A stretch of DNA of 64,000 nt from Devosia soli (GCF_000970455.1 NZ_LAJG01000025.1:55958-119957); one strand, 5' to 3'; positions 26,698 to 36,257 are shown, counted from the first letter of the stretch. The notes: generated by a model from the letters alone, not told the origin. Translations and numbers: made by a program.

Positions 26698-27903
26698 CTA
26701 ACGAGCTGGCATCACTGCTCTTGACGGACAGCAGCGACGCCACACTTCGGCGAATACCGCGACGCAGCAGGTGCCGGCGCCAGCTAAGACCCAGAGCGAT
26801 GGCTCCGGTCCGATAGTGCCGAGGGAGATCGACAAGGCGAATGGCGCCAATGCGGACAGCCCCAGCCTTCCCATGCCGATCCAGCCCAGCCGTTTCCCGA
26901 AACCTGCCTTGCCGAAGATCGCCAATGGCAGCGTCCCGGAGACGATGCTGAAGAGCCCGCTGCCGATACCGAAAACCACCGCGAAGGCAATGGCGCCAGT
27001 AGTTGAGGGGGCGGATAGCGCTAACGCACCCAACGCCAGCGGCATTGTGACTGCCGAGACCACTGCCAAGACCGTAGCAGGAAGGTTCTGGCCGAAGGCC
27101 ATGTTGATCAATCGACTTGCCACCTGGGCAGGCCCGAGCAGCGACGCGACCCACACGCCGGCAGTGCCCAGCCCCAGCAGGCCAAGCATGGGCACCATAT
27201 GGAACAATGTCGCCGCCGAAACGAAGCCGGCGAGCGAGAACCCCAGGACGATGAGGACGAACAAGAGGTTTCCGTTCTCGACCGATATCGGCATCGGGGC
27301 AGCGACCGTTTCGGGCGGACGACCGGCTGCGATGCGCGCGAAGCGAGATAGCCAGAGGTGAAGCGGGAGACAGACCGCGAGGTTCAGGCCGGCGAAGAGG
27401 AAGTAGACCTCTTGCCAGTTCGCGGCTTCCAGCAACCAGGTGGTAAGCGGCCAGAAGATCGTCGAGGCAAAGCCGGCGATGAGGGTCAGGTAGGTTATGC
27501 TGCGTTGGGCGCGGGAGCCCGTCGTCTGGGCGAGGAAGGCGAACGCCGTGGAATAGAGCACGAAGGCAGATGCCAGTTCGACAAGGATCACGCCAGTTAA
27601 GAAGGCCATGGCGTTCCCCGCCAGCCCGCAAGTCGCCAGCGCCGCAGCGGCACCAACCGAGCCGGCCGACATTACCCTGCCAGCACCGACCCGATCTGCC
27701 AGCCCGCCCGCCCATGGCGAGACGAGCCCACCGGCAAGCAGTGCGAGGGAGATGCAGCCGTAGATCCACTCCACTGGCACCTGCAGGTCGCCGGCGACGT
27801 TCGGGGCAAGAATGCTGAAGCTGTAATAGAGGGTGCCATACCCGATGATCTGGGTGATGCCGAGAGCCCAGATGGCGCCGGCGTTGGATTGGGTATCGGC
27901 CAT
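26698..27903 (-). CDS. MFS transporter of the arsenic operon (ArsK-like?)
   Basis: This 401-residue MFS protein has twelve hydrophobic helices. The N-terminus (IWALGITQIIGYGTLYYSF) is typical of an MFS group found in ars operons of alphaproteobacteria. It is the last gene of the minus-strand ars operon, 6 bp after arsH. An arsenite or organoarsenical export role is inferred from context; ArsK and ArsJ are possible relatives, and I cannot decide between them. Confidence 0.75.
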   Translation of the reverse strand: MADTQSNAGAIWALGITQIIGYGTLYYSFSILAPNVAGDLQVPVEWIYGCISLALLAGGLVSPWAGGLADRVGAGRVMSAGSVGAAAALATCGLAGNAMAFLTGVILVELASAFVLYSTAFAFLAQTTGSRAQRSITYLTLIAGFASTIFWPLTTWLLEAANWQEVYFLFAGLNLAVCLPLHLWLSRFARIAAGRPPETVAAPMPISVENGNLLFVLIVLGFSLAGFVSAATLFHMVPMLGLLGLGTAGVWVASLLGPAQVASRLINMAFGQNLPATVLAVVSAVTMPLALGALALSAPSTTGAIAFAVVFGIGSGLFSIVSGTLPLAIFGKAGFGKRLGWIGMGRLGLSALAPFALSISLGTIGPEPSLWVLAGAGTCCVAVFAEVWRRCCPSRAVMPAR

Positions 27904-27909
27904 CGTATT

Positions 27910-28617
27910 CTAGATCGACTTGAGGCCGACCCGCTCCTCGAGCTTGGCTGCCGCTTCCTTGCGCTCGCTATAGCGGGAGGTCAGGTAGCCGGATACGCCG
28001 CGGTTGATCAGCGTGAACTTCACCAGCTCCTCCATAACGTCGATGACCCTATCGTAGTAGGATGACGGTTTCATGCGACCGTCCTCATCGAATTCTTGGA
28101 AGGCCTTTGCCACCGAGGACTGGTTGGGGATGGTCACCATCCGCATCCAGCGTCCGAGAATGCGCATTTGGTTGACGGCGTTGAAGGACTGGGAGCCACC
28201 CGACACCTGCATGACCGCCAGAGTCCGACCCTGCGTGGGCCGAATGGCGCCGCCAGGAAGCGGTATCCAGTCGATCTGCGACTTCAACACCGCGCTCATC
28301 GCGCCATGCCGTTCCGGCGATGTCCAAACCTGGCCTTCAGACCACAGCATGGCCTCGCGCAGTTCCTGCACCTTGGGGTGCGTTTCTGGAGCATCGTTGG
28401 GCAGCGGTAGGCCATTTGCGTGGAAGATCCGGACTTCGGCACCGAATGCCTCAAGGAGGCGTGCGGCTTCCAGGGTCAGGAATCGGCTGTAGGAGCGTTC
28501 CCGCAGCGACCCGTAGAGCATCAGAATGCGTGGTTTGTGGTCGAGGGCAGGAGCGACGAGCTGGCCGAAGTCGGGAACCTGGAAGGCTGCAGGCAGGACG
28601 TTTGGCAAGTCAGACAA
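27910..28617 (-). CDS. arsH: ArsH NADPH:FMN oxidoreductase
   Basis: This protein of about 235 residues is a flavodoxin-like ArsH that oxidises trivalent organoarsenicals. The FMN-binding segment [14 protein letters not shown] and the later [16 protein letters not shown] and [14 protein letters not shown] blocks are diagnostic. The start is probably TTG 28617 ([12 protein letters not shown]), overlapping the expected arsC stop (TGA 28612-28610). In this sequence, however, arsC runs into arsH without a stop because of a 1-base shift, so a fused 373-residue product is also possible. Confidence 0.88.
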   Translation of the reverse strand: MSDLPNVLPAAFQVPDFGQLVAPALDHKPRILMLYGSLRERSYSRFLTLEAARLLEAFGAEVRIFHANGLPLPNDAPETHPKVQELREAMLWSEGQVWTSPERHGAMSAVLKSQIDWIPLPGGAIRPTQGRTLAVMQVSGGSQSFNAVNQMRILGRWMRMVTIPNQSSVAKAFQEFDEDGRMKPSSYYDRVIDVMEELVKFTLINRGVSGYLTSRYSERKEAAAKLEERVGLKSI

Positions 28618-29031
28618 GCCGCTTCCCTTCGGCATCGATGATGACCTCGCCGTCCTCCTTGGTGAACGGCCCGATATCGGGTTCTCGAGGATATCGAGCA
28701 CGACTTCGGATGGCCGGCAGAGGCGGGTGCCCACCGGGGTCTCCACGAACGGACGGTTGAGCAGGATCGGCTGCGCTTCTATGGCTTCGAGCAGGTCCTC
28801 GTCGGTCTTGGCCGGGTCACCCAAGCCCAGTTCCTCGTACGGGGTATCCTTCTTGCGGAGGGCATCACGCAGGCTGATGCCGGCGGCGGAGACCAGTTCC
28901 AAGATGCGTTCGCGGCTTGGCGGCGTCTTGAGGTATTCGATCACCGTCGCTTCGACGCCGCTTTGACGGATCATGGCCAAGGTGTTGCGGGACGTGCCGC
29001 AATCGGGGTTGTGGTAGATGGTGACGCTCAT
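28610..29031 (-). CDS. arsC: ArsC arsenate reductase (glutaredoxin type), C-terminus frameshifted
   Basis: The protein has the ArsC fold: [13 protein letters not shown] with catalytic Cys near residue 11, and [19 protein letters not shown] near 92-110 holding the Arg triad. It reduces arsenate to arsenite. After LDILENP the expected tail [12 protein letters not shown] continues in another frame and ends at a TGA at 28610. In the given sequence the frame instead reads on into ArsH. One missing C in the CCC at about 28667-28672 explains this. Whether it is a genuine fusion or a sequence error is unresolved. Confidence 0.8.
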
Positions 29032-30089
29032 TCGGCGGCCCTCGTTTCTGTGTTGTGTCGAACGGCTGCGCCGCGCTCGTACCAGCCCTTGCTACGGTTC
29101 ACGATCCAGACCACCGACAGCATGACCGGCACTTCGACCAGCACGCCGACCACGGTGGCCAACGCAGCCCCGGAGTTGAAGCCGAAGAGTGCAATCGCAG
29201 CCGCAACCGCGAGTTCGAAGAAATTGGAAGCGCCAATCAGAGCCGAGGGCCCGGCGACGCAGTGCTGCTCCCCGGAGACCCTGTTCAGGAAGTAAGCCAA
29301 GCCCGAATTGAGGTAGACCTGGATCAGGATTGGCACGGCCAGCAGTAGGATAACCGTGGGCTGGGCGATGATCTGCTCGCCCTGGAAGCCGAAGAGCATG
29401 ATAAGTGTTAACAGCAGCGCCGCGATCGAAATCGGCTGCAGGACGGCCAGCACCCGGTTAATGGCGTCGATGCCGCCATTGGCAAGCAGCCAACGACGAT
29501 AGAGCTGGGCGGCGATGACGGGCACGACGATATAGAGGCCGACCGACAGCAGCAGCGTGTCCCAGGGAACGGTTATCGCCGATAGCCCTAGCAGCAGTCC
29601 GACGATAGGCGCGAAGGCGACGACCATGATGGCGTCGTTCAGGGCGACTTGAGAAAGGGTGAAGTGCGGTTCGCCCCTGACCAGGTTGGACCAGACAAAC
29701 ACCATGGCGGTGCACGGTGCCGCGGCCAGGATGATCAGGCCGGCGATGTAGCTGTCGATCTGCATCTCCGGCAGCATCGGGCGAAACAGCCAACCGATGA
29801 AGAGCCACCCCAGCAGCGCCATCGAGAAGGGCTTGATCGCCCAGTTGATGAAGACGGTGACGCCGATGCCGCGCCAGTGGGAACCGACCTGCCGCAGGCT
29901 CATGAAGTCGATGCGGACCAGCATGGGCACGACCATCAGCCAGATGAGCACTGCCATAGGGATGTTGACCTGAGCGTACTCAAAGGATCCCAGACCCTGG
30001 AAGACGGCAGGGAAGAAGTGGCCGGCGGCGATGCCAACGACGATGCAGATGGCGACCCAAATGGTCAGGTAGCGTTCGAAGATGGACAT
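29028..30089 (-). CDS. acr3: ACR3 arsenite efflux transporter
   Basis: This 353-residue, ten-helix transporter of the ACR3 (BASS-like) family expels arsenite. Conserved features include [17 protein letters not shown] near residue 140, with the essential Cys, and [13 protein letters not shown] near 290. The ATG at 30089 (MSIFERYLT) is preferred over an in-frame extension reaching 30197, which is hydrophilic and overlaps arsN. Its end overlaps arsC by 4 bp. Confidence 0.93.
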   Translation of the reverse strand: MSIFERYLTIWVAICIVVGIAAGHFFPAVFQGLGSFEYAQVNIPMAVLIWLMVVPMLVRIDFMSLRQVGSHWRGIGVTVFINWAIKPFSMALLGWLFIGWLFRPMLPEMQIDSYIAGLIILAAAPCTAMVFVWSNLVRGEPHFTLSQVALNDAIMVVAFAPIVGLLLGLSAITVPWDTLLLSVGLYIVVPVIAAQLYRRWLLANGGIDAINRVLAVLQPISIAALLLTLIMLFGFQGEQIIAQPTVILLLAVPILIQVYLNSGLAYFLNRVSGEQHCVAGPSALIGASNFFELAVAAAIALFGFNSGAALATVVGVLVEVPVMLSVVWIVNRSKGWYERGAAVRHNTETRAAE

Positions 30090-30096
30090 GGCAGAC

Positions 30097-30522
30097 CTAG
30101 ATTGTGCGGGACAGAAGCGCGGCGCTTGAGCAGATGGATGATGCCTGTCGCGTGCCAAGGATCGCTGCTGGCGCATCCAGGCGATCAGTACGGACAAAGC
30201 CGAGGTGCTCGAAGAACGCTGCCGCCGACGTCGTCAGGAGGTAGACCCGCTTCCCGCCGGCATTGCCTATTTCCCGCAGCATGACCTCGACAACCGCACG
30301 CCCCGCGCCAGTGCCGCGGCTCTCCTGCGGCACGGCGACCGAGCGAAGCAGCGCGTCCTGACCGTAGAGCTCGTAGCCACCAAAGCCGAGCAGTTGGCCG
30401 TCACGCTCGATGCGGAAGAAGGATCGTCCTGCGTCGTCGAGATCGTCGATCGGCAGATGGGCATCGAGTAGAGCCCGGCGAAAGCGTTCATCCTCGCCGG
30501 GAATGGGTGTGGACGCGATCAT
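30097..30522 (-). CDS. GNAT acetyltransferase, ArsN-like
   Basis: This 141-residue protein has the GNAT fold with the acetyl-CoA loop (VAVPQESRGTGAGRAVV). ArsN-type enzymes in ars operons acetylate phosphinothricin-like organoarsenicals such as arsinothricin. Position between the PTP-type arsC and acr3, with a 4-bp overlap upstream, supports an arsenic role. The exact substrate is not shown by the sequence. Confidence 0.8.
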   Translation of the reverse strand: MIASTPIPGEDERFRRALLDAHLPIDDLDDAGRSFFRIERDGQLLGFGGYELYGQDALLRSVAVPQESRGTGAGRAVVEVMLREIGNAGGKRVYLLTTSAAAFFEHLGFVRTDRLDAPAAILGTRQASSICSSAALLSRTI

Positions 30523-31049
30523 GCTGCGCCCTTGCTCGGGCCAGTAGTGCCCTCAAGCGCGCTGATCCCTTGCAGCTTCGATGTGAGTGTCATTCGGTCG
30601 ATGGTCGCCAGCGGCAGGCTCATAAAGGCGGCAATTCGGTTGCGTAAATACTTCAAGGCGTCCTCGAAGGCGGCTTCCTTCTTGAACTGGGGCCCGTCCA
30701 CCGCAGCAGGATCCTCAATGCCCCAATGCGCTGTCATCGGCTGGCCAGGCCAGACGGGGCAAGCTTCGCCGGCGGCGTTGTCGCAGACCGTGAATACGAA
30801 ATCCATCTTCGGTGCATCCGGCGTTGCGAACTCGTCCCATGGCTTTGAGCGCAGACCCTCCGTTGAGATGCCGGCCTTGCGAAGGGTTTCTAGAGTAATC
30901 GGATGCACTGCGCCCTTGGGGGTGGAGCCGGCCGAGAAGCCGTGGAAGCGACCATCGCCGATGTGATTGATCAAGGCCTCGCCGAGGATCGAGCGAGCGG
31001 AGTTCCCGGTGCACAGGAACAGGACGTTGTAGACGCGGTCAGCAGGCAC
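30519..31049 (-). CDS. arsC: Arsenate reductase, low-molecular-weight phosphatase type
   Basis: This 176-residue protein has the CX5R loop FLCTGNSARS near residue 12 and the WPGQPMTAHWGIEDPA block that characterises the LMW-PTP ArsC class. It reduces arsenate to arsenite. The operon therefore has two unrelated arsenate reductases. It overlaps arsR by 11 bp and arsN by 4 bp. Confidence 0.9.
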   Translation of the reverse strand: MPADRVYNVLFLCTGNSARSILGEALINHIGDGRFHGFSAGSTPKGAVHPITLETLRKAGISTEGLRSKPWDEFATPDAPKMDFVFTVCDNAAGEACPVWPGQPMTAHWGIEDPAAVDGPQFKKEAAFEDALKYLRNRIAAFMSLPLATIDRMTLTSKLQGISALEGTTGPSKGAA

Positions 31050-31410
31050 AAGCGTTCTCCTTCGTGGCAGCGGTGCAGCATTCGGCGGCGACGGCAGCGG
31101 CGGGCAGGCACACCTCAGGGTGTCCCGAGCAGCAGTCGCGCATGAGGAACTCGACCAGTCCCGACAGACCTTCGAAATTGGCGCTGTAGATAATGGACCG
31201 GCTCTCGCGGCGGGACTGGATCAGACCGGCACGTTCGAGATGGGCGAGATGGAAGGATGCCCCGGACGACGAGGCATCGACGGCTTCTCCGATGGCGCCG
31301 GCCGACATGCCTTTCGGTCCAGCCTGCACCAGAATTCGTATCATGCGGAGGCGTGTCTCCTGGCTGAGGGCACCGAATGCATTGAGGGCTTGCGGTTCTT
31401 CCAAAATCAT
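31039..31410 (-). CDS. arsR: ArsR family arsenic repressor
   Basis: This 123-residue winged-helix repressor shows the HTH (SAGAIGEAVDASSSGASFHL) and the dimer region. Cys residues cluster at the C-terminus (RDCCSGHPEVCLPAA... ECCTA and ending CAC), a possible As(III) site. It is the first gene of the minus-strand operon and is divergent from the DUF6428 gene, with an ArsR-type dyad between them. Confidence 0.92.
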   Translation of the reverse strand: MILEEPQALNAFGALSQETRLRMIRILVQAGPKGMSAGAIGEAVDASSSGASFHLAHLERAGLIQSRRESRSIIYSANFEGLSGLVEFLMRDCCSGHPEVCLPAAAVAAECCTAATKENACAC

Positions 31411-31419
31411 CTCAATATC

Positions 31420-31433
31420 TCAAGGATCGTTGA
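31420..31433. promoter_or_regulatory. ArsR operator
   Basis: TCAA-ggatcg-TTGA is a dyad of the usual ArsR half-site form, centred in the 40-bp gap between arsR and the divergent DUF6428 gene, so one repressor could control both directions. Confidence 0.6.
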
Positions 31434-31450
31434 AACACGGATAACCCAAC

Positions 31451-31960
31451 ATGAACGCACGCGCAACCATCCCGTACGTTGAAGTCCAATCCACGCTTGG
31501 AGCCGTGCTGGCGGGCCTTGACGGTCACGGGGAGAAAACGCTGGCCATCATCTATGGCGATCGCGAAGTGCAGCAGGGCTTCCACGTCACCGAAGTGAAG
31601 GCCGGGTCGTTTACGACGCTCGATTGCGGCGGCAATCCCGATGCCTGGCAGGAAACCGTGTTGCAGGTCGAGGACATCCCGAGCGAGGGCAAACCGCAGA
31701 TGACAGCGGCAAAGTTCGCTTCGATTCTCGCGCAGGTGGACAGCAAGGTGCCGCTCAACCATGAGGCTCGCTTCACGATCGAGATCGGCCGACCCGGGGA
31801 GCCCATGTGCGTGTTCGACGTGGCCGACCTGTCCATCGAGGACGATCGCGCAATTCTGACTCTCGGAATACGTGCCGCGATCTGCAAGCCGCGCCATCGC
31901 GCCGCGCAATTCGAGGCAGCATCGTGTGGCGGGCCGGCGGCGACGTCGAACTGCTGTTAG
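31451..31960 (+). CDS. DUF6428-like protein divergent from arsR
   Basis: This 169-residue soluble protein belongs to a family (DUF6428 by my recognition) found beside arsR genes in alphaproteobacteria. The first half (YVEVQSTLGAVLAGLDGHG, IIYGDREVQQGFHVTEVKAG) is typical. The C-terminus has spaced Cys (IRAAICKPRHR, SCGGPAATSNCC), suggesting metalloid contact. Function unknown; arsenic-linked by its shared promoter region. Confidence 0.7.
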   Translation: MNARATIPYVEVQSTLGAVLAGLDGHGEKTLAIIYGDREVQQGFHVTEVKAGSFTTLDCGGNPDAWQETVLQVEDIPSEGKPQMTAAKFASILAQVDSKVPLNHEARFTIEIGRPGEPMCVFDVADLSIEDDRAILTLGIRAAICKPRHRAAQFEAASCGGPAATSNCC

Positions 31961-32218
31961 CGCTGGCGATCGCGTCTGCTCTAGGTTCTTTTATCGGCTG
32001 CCTTCGACGACTGAAATGGGGTCGCAATCAGCCATCTAAGGAACAATCAGGTGCGCGCATGCCGGTCGGTACACGCTGGGGAGCCAGCGCTCGCCGACAT
32101 ACGCAGGAATGCCGAGCCTCTACAGTAGACGCCTCCGCGATGTTTGGGTTGGCTCCGGACGTCAGTGGCAGCAGGACGGTCATAAGGGGAGACGAGATGA
32201 TGTGCATCAGTTCACCCT

Positions 32219-32597
32219 CGTGTAGGTCTCACCATCGAGCACCCGCTGGACCTGCTCCTTGTTGATCGCACCGATCCTCTCCGCGATTACCTCGGCGGAG
32301 TGCTCGTCCGCGAGCCGCCGAATGCTTCGGACCTGATCGACCTACAAGCGACCATCGCGCCCGCAGATCTGCGCCACGGCCCATTCGTCGTCCTTCCACT
32401 TCTCGGATACCCAGGGGGCTGGCAAACCTCTTCGGGGGTTCTCGCGCAGCCACTCCGCGCCACAACTCGTGACCGTCGTAATCCTTTACCCGGAAATGTA
32501 GCCAATCATTTACGAAGTCTTCGAGCCTGTCCGCTGGAAGAGCCTTGATCTGGGCGGCGTAGTTTGGAAGCACATTCGATCTCCGAAGGTGACGCAA
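32219..32597 (-). pseudogene. Decayed gene fragment left of the Gabija-like pair
   Basis: Translated on the minus strand, the start (VLPNYAAQIKALPADRLEDF, then GHELWRG) reads like real protein, but sense then jumps to another frame (EWLRENPRRGLPAPWVSEK, WAVAQICGRDG), meets a TAG, and continues after it (VRSIRRLADEHSAEVIAERI) to a TGA at about 32219. At least one frameshift and one stop have broken it. I do not recognise the family with confidence. The rest of 31961-32766 shows no other gene. Confidence 0.5.
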
Positions 32598-32766
32598 TAA
32601 TCCTTCGAGCTTGCGGATTCTGAAATGCGGACTTTGACCGCCGGGTGGGATACCCGCTCGTTGCTCTTTTGCAAGGGACTATTCTCACGACTGCCTCGAA
32701 GAATCGATCCATACAAGTAGCGACCTGACCACATCGTGTTCAGCCATGAGCTTCCGCGGAACAAAT

Positions 32767-34464
32767 ATGACCCGTATCCGGCATGTCAGCATCAAGAACT
32801 TCCGGTCAATCAAGGATCTGTCGTGGTTTCCGGGTCCAGGCCTGAATTGCCTTATCGGCCCGGGGGACGGCGGCAAGTCGACCGTGCTGGACGCGATCGA
32901 CCTTTGCCTTAGCGGACGACGTACCGCCACTTTCACCGATGCCGACTTCCATGGTCTCGACGTCAGTCAGCCCATTGCGATCGAGATAACCGTCGGCGCG
33001 TTGCCCGATCGCCTGAAAAGCATGGAAACGTACGGCAACTACCTTCGGAATTTCGACGCCGCAGCGTTGAGGATAGACGACGAGCCGGAGGCGTCCGGCG
33101 AGACGGTGCTGACGCTATCGCTGACGGTGACGGCCGACCTGGAGCCGAACTGGACTCTCGTATCAGACAGGGCGCCCACGGACACACAGAAACTCTTGTC
33201 GTGGTCCGACAGGAATTCGATCGCGCCCACCCGGTTGGGCAGCAACGGTGGGCAGCACCTCGGCTGGCGGCGGGGGTCGGTGTTGAACAGACTGTCGGAG
33301 GAGAAGGCGGATACCTCGGCGGCCCTGGCGTCCGCCGCCCGCCTTGCCCGACAGACCTTCGGCGACCATGCTGAAAAGCAGCTCGGCGCCACTTTGACCA
33401 AGGTTGCCGAAGCCGCTCGAGCTCTTGGCGTGCCCGCAGGCGAGGATCTAAGGGCACTCCTTGACGCCCATTCCGTATCGGTTGGCACGGGCACCGTTAC
33501 CCTGCACGACAAGGCCGGGATACCGCTCGATGCGATGGGAACCGGTTCGACGCGACTCCTTTCGGTTGGCCTGCAACGCGCGGCCGCGGAAAGCGCCTCG
33601 ATCGTCATAGTGGACGAGTTGGAATATGGACTGGAGCCGCATCGCATCATGCGCCTCCTGGGGTCCCTGGGCGCGAAGGAAAACCCGTCTCCGATGCAGG
33701 GGTTTCTAACTACCCACTCGCCGGTTGCAGTGCGTGAACTGTCTTCCGCTCAATTGCATGTCATGCGGCGCCGGGACGGCAAGTATGTTCCGGTCGCGCT
33801 GTCCGCCGAGGCGCAGGGGACCGCCCGCTCGTTTCCGGAAGCGTTTCTGGCGACTTCGGTCATTATTTGCGAGGGCGCCAGTGAAGTCGGATTTGTGAGA
33901 GGCATGGACCGGTTTGCGGCCGGCACGCCGAAGGGATCCCTGTTCGCGGCCGGACTCGCTCTCATTGATGCGGGCGGGTGCGACAAGATCTATGGCAGGG
34001 CGCTGCCGATGGCCGGCCTCGGATATCGTACCGCGGTCTTCCGCGACGATGACAAACAGCCCGATGCGGGCCAGGAAAAGGCATTCACGGAATTGAGTGG
34101 TACCGTGTTCAAGTGGAGGGCCGGCAAGGCACTTGAGCAGGAGATTTTCGAAAACGTCTCGGACCACGCTGTCTTGCAGCTTCTCGAACGGGCTGTTGCT
34201 CTACACGGCGAAGAATATATCGCCGACCAACTTTCCTCGGCCAGTGGCGGAGAAATAAAAATTGAAGACTGCCGCGCGGGGCAGGGGACAGAGGTGCGCG
34301 ACCTGCTTGCCGGAAGAGCCAAGTCCAAAGCGGCGTGGTTCAAAAACGTCGGGTACTTTGAAGACATCACGTACGATATCCTGCTCCCCGATGCGCCGAA
34401 CTGGAAACCCGAATTCAAGGCGATGGTCAACGACATGGCAAAGTGGGTGCGCCGTGGCGATTGA
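32767..34464 (+). CDS. gajA: OLD-family ATPase/TOPRIM nuclease, GajA-like
   Basis: This protein of about 565 residues joins an ABC/SMC-type ATPase (Walker A GPGDGGKST near residue 34; signature GTGSTRLLSVGL near 260; Walker B IVIVDELEYGLEP near 280) to a TOPRIM domain with Glu of IICEGASEVGFV near 369 and the acidic FRDDDKQP near 426. This is the GajA plan: an endonuclease held off by nucleotides and activated when phage replication depletes them. ATG 32767 starts at the first beta strand; an ATG at 32746 is also possible. It overlaps the helicase gene by 11 bp. Confidence 0.85.
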   Translation: MTRIRHVSIKNFRSIKDLSWFPGPGLNCLIGPGDGGKSTVLDAIDLCLSGRRTATFTDADFHGLDVSQPIAIEITVGALPDRLKSMETYGNYLRNFDAAALRIDDEPEASGETVLTLSLTVTADLEPNWTLVSDRAPTDTQKLLSWSDRNSIAPTRLGSNGGQHLGWRRGSVLNRLSEEKADTSAALASAARLARQTFGDHAEKQLGATLTKVAEAARALGVPAGEDLRALLDAHSVSVGTGTVTLHDKAGIPLDAMGTGSTRLLSVGLQRAAAESASIVIVDELEYGLEPHRIMRLLGSLGAKENPSPMQGFLTTHSPVAVRELSSAQLHVMRRRDGKYVPVALSAEAQGTARSFPEAFLATSVIICEGASEVGFVRGMDRFAAGTPKGSLFAAGLALIDAGGCDKIYGRALPMAGLGYRTAVFRDDDKQPDAGQEKAFTELSGTVFKWRAGKALEQEIFENVSDHAVLQLLERAVALHGEEYIADQLSSASGGEIKIEDCRAGQGTEVRDLLAGRAKSKAAWFKNVGYFEDITYDILLPDAPNWKPEFKAMVNDMAKWVRRGD

Positions 34465-35869
34465 ACTCGACCTGGCAACGATCACCAGCGGGTCGGTCAG
34501 CGCACCCGCAGGATGCGGAAAGACCCATCTCATTGCCAAGCTCATTGCCGAAGGCACGCGCGACAAGCCGTTGCTTGTGTTGACGCACACCAATGCCGGC
34601 GTCGCCGCGATGAGAGGTCGCGTTCGACGCAAGACTTCAGGGTATCGGATGTCCACAATCGACGGCTGGGCCATGCGCTTGATCGCCATGTTTCCGGAAC
34701 GCTCAGGCCATGACGGTGCTATCCTTGATCTCGACAATCCGCGAAGCGATTATCCCAGTATTCGTGAGGCGGCGGCGGCCCTCCTCGAGTCTGGCAATCT
34801 CGACGACGTCCTTGCATCGACCTATTCGCGGGTGATCGTCGACGAGTATCAGGACTGCAATGAGGTCCAGCATCGCATCGTCTCGCGACTGGCGGCAGTC
34901 TTGCCTACGGTTGTCCTCGGAGATCCGCTGCAGTCCATTTTCGGCTTCGGCCGCAACCCCGTGGTGGATTGGGACGCGGACGTCTTGTCGGTTTTTCCCT
35001 TGGCCGGCGAACTTGCCACCCCGCACCGCTGGATCAACGCCGGCGAGGAAAGCCTGGGCCGTTGGCTTTTAGACGTACGAAAAGAACTGGTCGCCGGCCG
35101 CCAAATCGACCTTCGGGGCATACACGAAAGGGTCAGCTGGGTCGAGTTGGACGGAAGCGGTAACGACCGAAAAAACCGCCTGGCCGCCGGAATGACCGCT
35201 CCGCCGGCGAAGGGTGGAAAAGTACTCATTATCGCGGACTCCATGAACAAGGCCGGCCAGTACGACTACGCCCGACAACTTCCCGGAGCTGTTGTCGCTG
35301 AAGCCGTCGATATGGGTGACCTTGTGAGCTTCTGCGCCAGCTTCACCGTGGATGGCGCCGATGCGTTGGCGCAGTTGGTATCGTTCGCGGCTCAACTGAT
35401 GACTAATGTCGGTCCTGATGACCTCCTGAAACGTGTGGCAACGCTCAAATCCGGGCGGGAGAAGAAGCCCCCGAGCCAGGCGGAGACGGCAGCTCTTGCC
35501 TTTGAAGCGAAGCCGAGCTTCGAGACTGCAGCAAATCTGGTTGAAGCCATCGCCGCCACTGGCGGGGTCAGGGTTCATCGGCCTACAATCTTGGCATCCT
35601 TCTACGAGGCCTTAAGACAATGTCGCGCGAATCCGGGGCTCCAACTGACGGATGCAGCAATCGCGACACGCGAGCGCGGGCGCCTGATCGGTCGTCCCCT
35701 TGCGACCCGTACCGTCGGCAGCACACTGTTGCTCAAGGGGCTTGAAGCTGAAGTTTCGGTCATCCTCGATGTCGATAGGATGGATGCAAGCCACCTCTAT
35801 GTCGCGATGACCCGCGGCTCTTGCCGTTTGGTGATCTGCTCGCAGTCGGCACAGCTTCCAATGGGTTGA
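34454..35869 (+). CDS. gajB: UvrD-like helicase, GajB-like
   Basis: This 471-residue superfamily 1 helicase has Walker A (SAPAGCGKTHLIAKL, residues 14-28), motif II (VIVDEYQDCNEVQ near 128), motif III (VLGDPLQSIFGF near 155) and a C-terminal motif VI-like VAMTRGSCRL. The start is GTG 34454 (VAIELDL); reading in this frame before it is nonsense. Gene order and 11-bp overlap with the OLD nuclease match Gabija, in which GajB senses nucleic-acid ends and supports GajA. Confidence 0.82.
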   Translation: MAIELDLATITSGSVSAPAGCGKTHLIAKLIAEGTRDKPLLVLTHTNAGVAAMRGRVRRKTSGYRMSTIDGWAMRLIAMFPERSGHDGAILDLDNPRSDYPSIREAAAALLESGNLDDVLASTYSRVIVDEYQDCNEVQHRIVSRLAAVLPTVVLGDPLQSIFGFGRNPVVDWDADVLSVFPLAGELATPHRWINAGEESLGRWLLDVRKELVAGRQIDLRGIHERVSWVELDGSGNDRKNRLAAGMTAPPAKGGKVLIIADSMNKAGQYDYARQLPGAVVAEAVDMGDLVSFCASFTVDGADALAQLVSFAAQLMTNVGPDDLLKRVATLKSGREKKPPSQAETAALAFEAKPSFETAANLVEAIAATGGVRVHRPTILASFYEALRQCRANPGLQLTDAAIATRERGRLIGRPLATRTVGSTLLLKGLEAEVSVILDVDRMDASHLYVAMTRGSCRLVICSQSAQLPMG

Positions 35870-36017
35870 GTCGACGAAAGCAGTGCAGGCGATGAAGCGC
35901 TTGCCCTCTATGAACGCAACTGGCGGTTTGTCGATACCGAACATCTCACTCCTCGCGAGGCCAAGCTCATCAACGAGTTGGTTGATGAATTCGGTCATGG
36001 GATGATGCTGGCATAGT
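35870..36017 (+). pseudogene. 3' remnant of a small gene beside gajB
   Basis: Directly after the gajB stop and in the same frame, 48 codons (ALYERNWRFVDTEHLTPREA, then NELVDEFGHGMMLA) end at a TAG. The text reads like the C-terminus of a small rhizobial protein but has no start codon. It marks a truncation point, probably where the defence pair was inserted or recombined. From 36018 to 36143 I see nothing. Confidence 0.5.
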
Positions 36018-36143
36018 ACGATTTCCGATTTCACGCCCACTGGTGGCCCATAAGCCCACAGAGCTCGAGATTATGTTGCTGGCCTTTCCCGCGCCCATGG
36101 CGTGGAAAGGCTATTGTAAGCATTGGCATGGTAGTTTCGTATC

Positions 36144-36257
36144 ATGCGTTTGACGACCGATTGGCTGATCCCCATTCTCGTTGCCCTCATGATAGGAGCG
36201 GCGATTTTCGTCGTGCTGATTGGCTCCGGCGCTATACTCCAGTTGATGATCAAGTAG
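36144..36257 (+). CDS. Single-helix membrane microprotein upstream of the Cu ATPase
   Basis: A 37-residue open frame (MRLTTDWLIPILVALMIG...) encodes one long hydrophobic helix from about residue 8 to 33 ending in LMIK-stop. It lies 79 bp before the copper ATPase and in the same direction. There is no strong ribosome-binding site. Small single-helix partners of transport ATPases are known, so this is a plausible accessory subunit. Confidence 0.45.
   Translation: MRLTTDWLIPILVALMIGAAIFVVLIGSGAILQLMIK

Noticed and set aside
35612..36040. A minus-strand frame across the gajB end
   Set aside because: The plus-strand reading of 35870-36017 makes better protein sense, and the rest is antisense to gajB.
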